A DNA stretch of 64,000 bases from Anaerovibrio sp. RM50. GTDB lineage: Bacteria > Bacillota > Negativicutes > Selenomonadales > Selenomonadaceae. The DNA is taken from positions 62,001 to 126,000 of the forward strand of contig NZ_JHWV01000006.1 in assembly GCF_000622005.1 (NCBI RefSeq), written 5' to 3'. Positions 60,039 through 64,000 of this stretch are shown piece after piece; positions within the stretch are counted from its first letter, which is position 1, and the number at the start of each line of letters is the position of its first letter. The notes under the pieces are model-generated. The model did not search any database. It saw only the letters and a list, made by a program, of their open reading frames with translations, and was not told the DNA's origin. The position numbers and the translations under genes were made by a program.

Positions 60039-60930
60039 TTTCTATCACCTCTTGTTTTACATGACCAAGGGTCTCAACATAAAAGACCTTCTTCAATCTT
60101 CCATACGAAAAAGAAATCTGGAGCTGACCGTTAATCTCGTCAGCCGCAAAATTCCAATCATCACTTTCGACCAGCATAGGCGAACCGTCCAACATGGTTA
60201 CTTCGCCTTTCAGGTCTATAAACCGTTGTATCTGGTCTATCCATAATTGCCTGTCAACAATCTTTGGAGCAAAAACATGGACTGCGAGCCTCGATACAAG
60301 CCATTCACAGGCGTATGTCTCTCGGTCCATGCTCGTTGATATGCGTCTCACCCAGACAACAGGCTTTTCCCTTGTAGGAATAACATACCCTACCTCGTTG
60401 TGAATACCAATAACAACGATGTCAGGCATAGCAGTGTCCAAAAAATTATTCAGAGCTGCTACTGGATCTGGTTCAGCAATCTGCATTGACGGAAACGTGT
60501 TTACATCAAATGTCAGTGATAAGCCATACCGCATCGTTCCTATAGCTTCATCGTGGTTGTCATTAAAAGCAACAGTATTCTTCCAAATGAGGTTTATTGG
60601 GTAGCCTTCTTCTGGGAAATAAAACACTCCAGTCAGAGACTGCCTCACAAGAGGCTCAATTTCTTCTGGAGTGGGTCCAATCTGGGAACAGACAATATCT
60701 ATTGACAGACTGCCTGACTGTTCTCTTTCAGGAGCATAGGCTGTACTAAGGTTAAATTCTATCCTCGGATATTGCCTTTCCTTGTCCCAGCCATTGTCCT
60801 TATCAGGTGGCGCCTGTTGCAGAAAAACAGCAGGTTCCTTGTTGTATCTGCCCAAAGCTTTCGCAATGCTTTCATCATTGATGAGCTTCAGCTTAATCAA
60901 GGCTTCCTTAGTCAGTGCTTTCTTCGTCAC
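60031..60930 (-). CDS. Phage structural protein, unknown
   Basis: About 299 residues. The start is ambiguous: GTG 60930, TTG 60933 and TTG 60936 lie in a row behind AAGAGG; GTG at 60930 is chosen. The first ~45 residues (LIKLKLINDESIAKALGRYN) are followed by beta-rich sequence (VVWVRRISTSMDRETYACEW, INGQLQISFSYGRLKKVFYV). Place between connector genes and sheath fits a tail completion or neck protein. No family recognised. Confidence 0.65.
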   Translation of the reverse strand: MTKKALTKEALIKLKLINDESIAKALGRYNKEPAVFLQQAPPDKDNGWDKERQYPRIEFNLSTAYAPEREQSGSLSIDIVCSQIGPTPEEIEPLVRQSLTGVFYFPEEGYPINLIWKNTVAFNDNHDEAIGTMRYGLSLTFDVNTFPSMQIAEPDPVAALNNFLDTAMPDIVVIGIHNEVGYVIPTREKPVVWVRRISTSMDRETYACEWLVSRLAVHVFAPKIVDRQLWIDQIQRFIDLKGEVTMLDGSPMLVESDDWNFAADEINGQLQISFSYGRLKKVFYVETLGHVKQEVIENE

Positions 60931-61198
60931 CAACAATCACCTCTTTAACTTCAGTCAGATCATGTGAATATCTCAGCTTCCAGTCACCATTGGCAACATC
61001 TACAGCCTTGATTTTGATATAGCATGTCGTAGCGTGTATCTTCGGCAGATAGACAGCTTGGATATAATTCTCTTTAACGTCTAAAACCAGTATGTTCATG
61101 CTTTCATCCCAACACTTGTACTGTGCGTTTATCACATCACCTTTTGAGACTTCATCAAGAACAAATACTGGAACGTTAGCATCAACTATCAGTGGCAT
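60908..61198 (-). CDS. Small phage head-tail joining region protein
   Basis: 96 residues from ATG 61198 (GAGG upstream). MPLIVDANVPVFVLDEVSKG, beta-rich, ends VIVGDEESTD. Lies between the gp10-type joining gene and the 60031 gene and overlaps the latter by about 22 nt. Not recognised. Confidence 0.6.
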   Translation of the reverse strand: MPLIVDANVPVFVLDEVSKGDVINAQYKCWDESMNILVLDVKENYIQAVYLPKIHATTCYIKIKAVDVANGDWKLRYSHDLTEVKEVIVGDEESTD

Positions 61199-61206
61199 AA
61201 TGTACC

Positions 61207-61629
61207 TCACAAAAGATTTTCATAAATAATTTCAACTTTTGGCGTGGCATCATCAATTATTTTCTGGGTAAACGGTCTGTTCTTCTTCTCCTCAAGGATA
61301 GAAGCATACTTCATATCACTCGTAAGACGGTGAGTGACTTTTATGCCATCAGCAGTGGTAACTCCGATTACTGACTTGCGCCAGTTTCTTCTCAAATTAC
61401 CAGTCCTTACGGCAGGAGGCTCACCTTTGGCAGAAGCGGTGTAGTACGCATTCTTGTGCGGAATTTTATACACCCTACCTGAACGCTTGCCAGACAGTAC
61501 CTTCTGAGCCGAATTGTACATAACATTCAGGGTTCTGAACGCTCTGCTTTTCGCCTCAGCATTGACTTCCTCCATGATGCCCTTAAACTCTACATTCAAT
61601 GCTTTTGCAACATCGGTGCCGTTAGCCAT
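61207..61629 (-). CDS. HK97 gp10-like head-tail joining / tail completion protein
   Basis: 140 residues from ATG 61629 inside the end of the previous gene; AAAGG precedes it. GIMEEVNAEAKSRAFRTLNV, RVYKIPHKNAYYTASAKGEP and PPAVRTGNLRRNWRKS, MKYASILEEKKNRPF are marks of the gp10-family tail terminator, a ring at the top of the tail. Confidence 0.85.
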   Translation of the reverse strand: MANGTDVAKALNVEFKGIMEEVNAEAKSRAFRTLNVMYNSAQKVLSGKRSGRVYKIPHKNAYYTASAKGEPPAVRTGNLRRNWRKSVIGVTTADGIKVTHRLTSDMKYASILEEKKNRPFTQKIIDDATPKVEIIYENLL

Positions 61630-61963
61630 CAGTCTCAAACCTTTCTTCAGCATAGTACAAGGTAAACATGCCTAAAGCAGACAGCTCATTCCTGCCGACA
61701 ATATAAAAACTCCTGTCTTCAAGAACGAGCTTATCTCCTTCCAGCAGCACTGGCTTTACACCATACTGTACCAGTGTATGGCTAATTGGATGTTCCAATT
61801 TCTGCCATCTGGTTATTTCCTTTTCAGAAGCATCAGCAAGGACGCAGTATATCGTTTCATCTAATTTCTTGAACTCAACAACCTGTCTGCCTTCGGCATT
61901 GATGGTCGTCGCCTTCCTGAAAATCAGAAACTCTTTGAATAAATTACCTACCCTCAAATACAC
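61622..61963 (-). CDS. Phage head closure protein (gp16/Phage_H_T_join-like)
   Basis: About 113 residues. GTG start at 61963 with GAGGGG 8 nt upstream; a GTG at 61972 is too close to that site. EFLIFRKATTINAEGRQVVE and ITRWQKLEHPISHTLVQYG, KLVLEDRSFYIVGRNELS, are the head closure pattern. It seals the neck after DNA packaging. Confidence 0.75.
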   Translation of the reverse strand: MYLRVGNLFKEFLIFRKATTINAEGRQVVEFKKLDETIYCVLADASEKEITRWQKLEHPISHTLVQYGVKPVLLEGDKLVLEDRSFYIVGRNELSALGMFTLYYAEERFETDG

Positions 61964-62390
61964 TGTGTCCACCCCTCAATCCTATGCAATCATGGTTATC
62001 GTGCATTCCCTCGTAAAAATACGGTGGTCTTGGCTTACGATTAGTCATGTCAACAGAAATTGCTGGAGCTGCATCTGCGTTGTCAGCTTCCTTCTTTAAG
62101 TCATCATACAGGTCTTTCCATTTTGCGTACCGCTGGTGCAGATCAAGCTCCAACGGTCCAGTTTTGGTATCAACCTCGTATGCAAAACGCATAAGGACGC
62201 TTTCTACAAGCTTGAACTTAGCCAAATTCCATGAGTTGTACTTGGCAATCATGGCAGTTATTTCCTCATCACTGAGGTATGCTGTCATCTTACCGCCTTC
62301 AACCATAGTGTCGCCAAGCTCAAAACGCATAGTGTCTTTGCCAGCTTCTAACAAACACTCAGGATTGTAGGTATAAGTCTCTGCCATCAT
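61944..62390 (-). CDS. Phage head-tail connector region protein
   Basis: 148 residues. YLSDEEITAMIAKYNSWNLA, EVDTKTGPLELDLHQRYAKW and a Pro-rich end RKPRPPYFYEGM. Gene order (capsid, this, closure, gp10) fits the head-tail adaptor (gp15-type) though sequence alone does not prove it. GTAGGTG precedes the ATG. Confidence 0.7.
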   Translation of the reverse strand: MMAETYTYNPECLLEAGKDTMRFELGDTMVEGGKMTAYLSDEEITAMIAKYNSWNLAKFKLVESVLMRFAYEVDTKTGPLELDLHQRYAKWKDLYDDLKKEADNADAAPAISVDMTNRKPRPPYFYEGMHDNHDCIGLRGGHSVFEGR

Positions 62391-62395
62391 ATCAC

Positions 62396-62680
62396 CTACT
62401 TTTTAGCAGTTGACTTTCTGGTACTTTTCCGAGCAGCTTTCTTGCCTTCTGTGGCTGCCTGAGCCTCCGCAGGAGCCTCTTTAGCCTCATCTATGGGTTC
62501 TTGTATAGGCTGGTCGCTTTTCTGCGTCTTACGCTTAGCCTGTGGCATCTCAGCAACAATTCCTATATCAATCAGAGCATGGATTCTTTTCGGAAGGATA
62601 GCTTTCTCAGGAATAGTGTCCCCTATGGCATAAGCAGTACCAGCAAAACGGCAAGCCCTTAAAGCTATATAGTCTGCCAT
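62396..62680 (-). CDS. Small phage protein with Lys/Ala-rich C terminus
   Basis: 94 residues. N-terminal YIALRACRFAGTAYAIGDTI, ALIDIGIVAEMPQ, then a low-complexity tail of EAPAEAQAAT and KKAARKSTRKSTAKK, which could contact DNA. Located between major capsid and connector genes. Possibly a capsid accessory (head fibre-like) protein; unknown. Confidence 0.6.
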   Translation of the reverse strand: MADYIALRACRFAGTAYAIGDTIPEKAILPKRIHALIDIGIVAEMPQAKRKTQKSDQPIQEPIDEAKEAPAEAQAATEGKKAARKSTRKSTAKK

Positions 62681-62693
62681 CTGCTAATCCTCC

Positions 62694-63722
62694 TTAGTCT
62701 GCACTTACGCAGTCAGACATGTAAATAGCCAAATCATCACAGCACTTGTGCATATCGGTGGAAATCAAGCCCTCAATGAACTGAGTATGAGTACCACCCT
62801 CGCCCTCGAACTGATCAGTAGCGATGTAATTACCGTTGCCAAGCATATCCCAAGCAAAGATGTAACCAGCAGAAGGTTCATCAATCTGAGGTGCGTTGGT
62901 AGTGTAGCAAAGCAGTGCGCCCTTGCTGTCACAGATAAACTGCATGTCTTCCTGCTCACCCAAGCCAGCAGCGTTATAAGTGCTGTCAAGAACAACAACA
63001 GCATCCAAGCCGAAGAGCTGTGCAAGAGTGTTCTCGTTTACAACAGCAGGAGTAACACTGTTACCAGTGTACTTAATGCGCTCCATGATGTAAGGGTTAA
63101 TCTTCAGTGCGTTGAAGGTATCAACACCGAGAGCCAGCTTGTTTGGCTTTCTGCGACCAATCTTCTTGATGTCAGTAATACGCTGGTCAAAGAAGTCTAC
63201 TGGGTCACAGTTTGCGTCATCAAAACGCAGGAACTTCTTCTGTGCAGAGTTGGCGGTGGTAGCACCAGTCCACTCATTCTTCCAAGCACCAGAGCGGAAG
63301 AAATTCTTTGCAAAGATGATGTCCTGATGCAGATTCATCTGCTCGGTAACGAAACGAACACGACCACGTCTAGGGTCAGACGCCCCAGGAGTCCCACTGC
63401 GCTGGAAATTCAGAACATTAATCTCATCAATACCAGTGATAATCTGATCAACCTTACAGCTATAGGTGTCCTCGGTGGTACCCATAACTGCTGGAGTTAC
63501 CTTACCGTACAGAGGCTTACGCTGAACATTGTCACGAGCCAAATCCTCACGACTGAAAGTATAGAAGTAGGAGCTGGACAGTGCTACAGGACAAACAGGG
63601 AACAACTGGCGAGCAGCGTATTCACCCTCCTGAAAGAATGCCATACTCATGTTGGTCAAATACTGGTTTGGCTGCCAGCCTTTTGCAATCGCAATTTCAA
63701 GGTTTTTTACATTCATGCCCAT
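62694..63722 (-). CDS. Major capsid protein
   Basis: 342 residues. AIAKGWQPNQYLTNMSMAFF, then QLFPVCPVALSSSYFYTFSR, RRKPNKLALGVDTFNALKIN, and C-terminal YIATDQFEGEGGTHTQFIEG. This matches major capsid proteins of the E/P22-like HK97-fold group in Firmicute phages. GGGAGG precedes the ATG. Immediately downstream of the decoration protein gene, as expected. Confidence 0.93.
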   Translation of the reverse strand: MGMNVKNLEIAIAKGWQPNQYLTNMSMAFFQEGEYAARQLFPVCPVALSSSYFYTFSREDLARDNVQRKPLYGKVTPAVMGTTEDTYSCKVDQIITGIDEINVLNFQRSGTPGASDPRRGRVRFVTEQMNLHQDIIFAKNFFRSGAWKNEWTGATTANSAQKKFLRFDDANCDPVDFFDQRITDIKKIGRRKPNKLALGVDTFNALKINPYIMERIKYTGNSVTPAVVNENTLAQLFGLDAVVVLDSTYNAAGLGEQEDMQFICDSKGALLCYTTNAPQIDEPSAGYIFAWDMLGNGNYIATDQFEGEGGTHTQFIEGLISTDMHKCCDDLAIYMSDCVSAD

Positions 63723-63737
63723 TGTACTTATCCTCCC

Positions 63738-64000
63738 TTATTTCTCGTAGCCAGACTTGGTAATCTGAACTCGTACTGCCTGACCAGCACTATCAGCACT
63801 GCTCAGTGCAAAGCCTAAGATAAACTTGCCAGTAGTTGCCTTTACAGCACAACCGTTGGCATCGCAAGCAAGTGCATCACCCTTGGCAATCTCACCGCCA
63901 GCAGTCCAAAGAGCAATGTCCTTAACAACTGCGGTAACATCATCGCCAGCCTCAACGACATCATCAGTCTCTGCAACCATAATGCCTACTGGGATGCTCT
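63738..64000 (-). CDS. Capsid decoration protein (DUF2190-like), 5' end outside window
   Basis: The reading frame is open to the right edge (in-frame codons before the ATG at 63980 read SIPVGI), so the gene probably starts beyond 64000. MVAETDDVVEAGDDVTAVVK, TAGGEIAKGDALACDANGCA and GFALSSADSAGQAVRVQI are the pattern of DUF2190 decoration proteins that stabilise the capsid. It lies directly upstream of the major capsid gene. Confidence 0.8.
   Translation of the reverse strand, partial: SIPVGIMVAETDDVVEAGDDVTAVVKDIALWTAGGEIAKGDALACDANGCAVKATTGKFILGFALSSADSAGQAVRVQITKSGYEK

Noticed and set aside
62748-63818. 356-codon plus-strand open frame opposite the major capsid gene
   Set aside because: Antisense shadow; the capsid frame has family motifs and a ribosome binding site.

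Overview
The window reads as the chromosome of a diderm (outer-membrane-bearing) Firmicute, most likely a Negativicute of the Selenomonadales type. This is inferred: the housekeeping genes (PcrA, DHH-type Mn pyrophosphatase, RluA, LigA, long acidic FtsK) look Firmicute-like. The same stretch also carries a complete RND pump with a TolC-type outer-membrane factor, an exported subtilase and several periplasmic enzymes, which need an outer membrane. No rRNA, tRNA or CRISPR array was recognised. Almost every gene is on the minus strand.

Positions 1-34,400 are host. In map order they hold the start of an exported S8 peptidase, a small secreted protein, a 5'-nucleotidase with a membrane protein, a TetR regulator, a Cache-domain chemoreceptor, the block rluA-like/ligA/pcrA, ppaC, trmL, ilvD, and an exported-enzyme operon (acetolactate decarboxylase, a gene relic, an amidohydrolase lipoprotein, a SYLF protein). 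An intergenic island at 19,600-20,090 follows, with a 25-residue holin-like toxin opposite an antisense RNA. Then come cobO, a MATE transporter and ftsK, a RelA/SpoT-fold protein, the RND tripartite pump operon, a Tat-exported amidohydrolase on the plus strand, and a viroplasmin/RNase H protein.

From about 34,500 to the right edge (and beyond) lies a contractile-tailed (myovirus, PBSX/Xkd-like) prophage. Late genes run right to left: decoration protein, major capsid, head-tail joining genes, sheath, tube, tail chaperone with a programmed -1 frameshift, tape measure, LysM and hub proteins, baseplate, fibre genes, then a diversity-generating retroelement (DGR), holin-like genes and endolysin. 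Downstream, 34,557-40,342 carries about 17 small accessory genes of the kind found on conjugative elements (RadC, two DpnD/PcfM-like proteins, PC4/YdbC, an ArdA-like antirestriction protein, DUF3846-like). They are driven from two promoters that share duplicated TGTAAA-N4-TTTACA operators. Integrase, repressor, terminase and portal are not in the window and presumably lie to the right.

The most important system is the DGR at 43,083-46,049, arranged as target gene, Avd-like accessory gene, template repeat (TR) and reverse transcriptase. The 97-nt TR (44,414-44,510) and the 97-nt variable repeat (VR, 45,138-45,234) at the 3' end of a fibre-like gene differ at 19 positions. All 19 are adenines in the TR, the signature of adenine-directed mutagenic retrohoming. 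The second notable system is the type I toxin-antitoxin module at 19,726-20,017. It has two near-consensus convergent promoters, a sequestered ribosome binding site and 5'/3' pairing of the mRNA, and sits between two near-identical 49-nt palindromic repeats.
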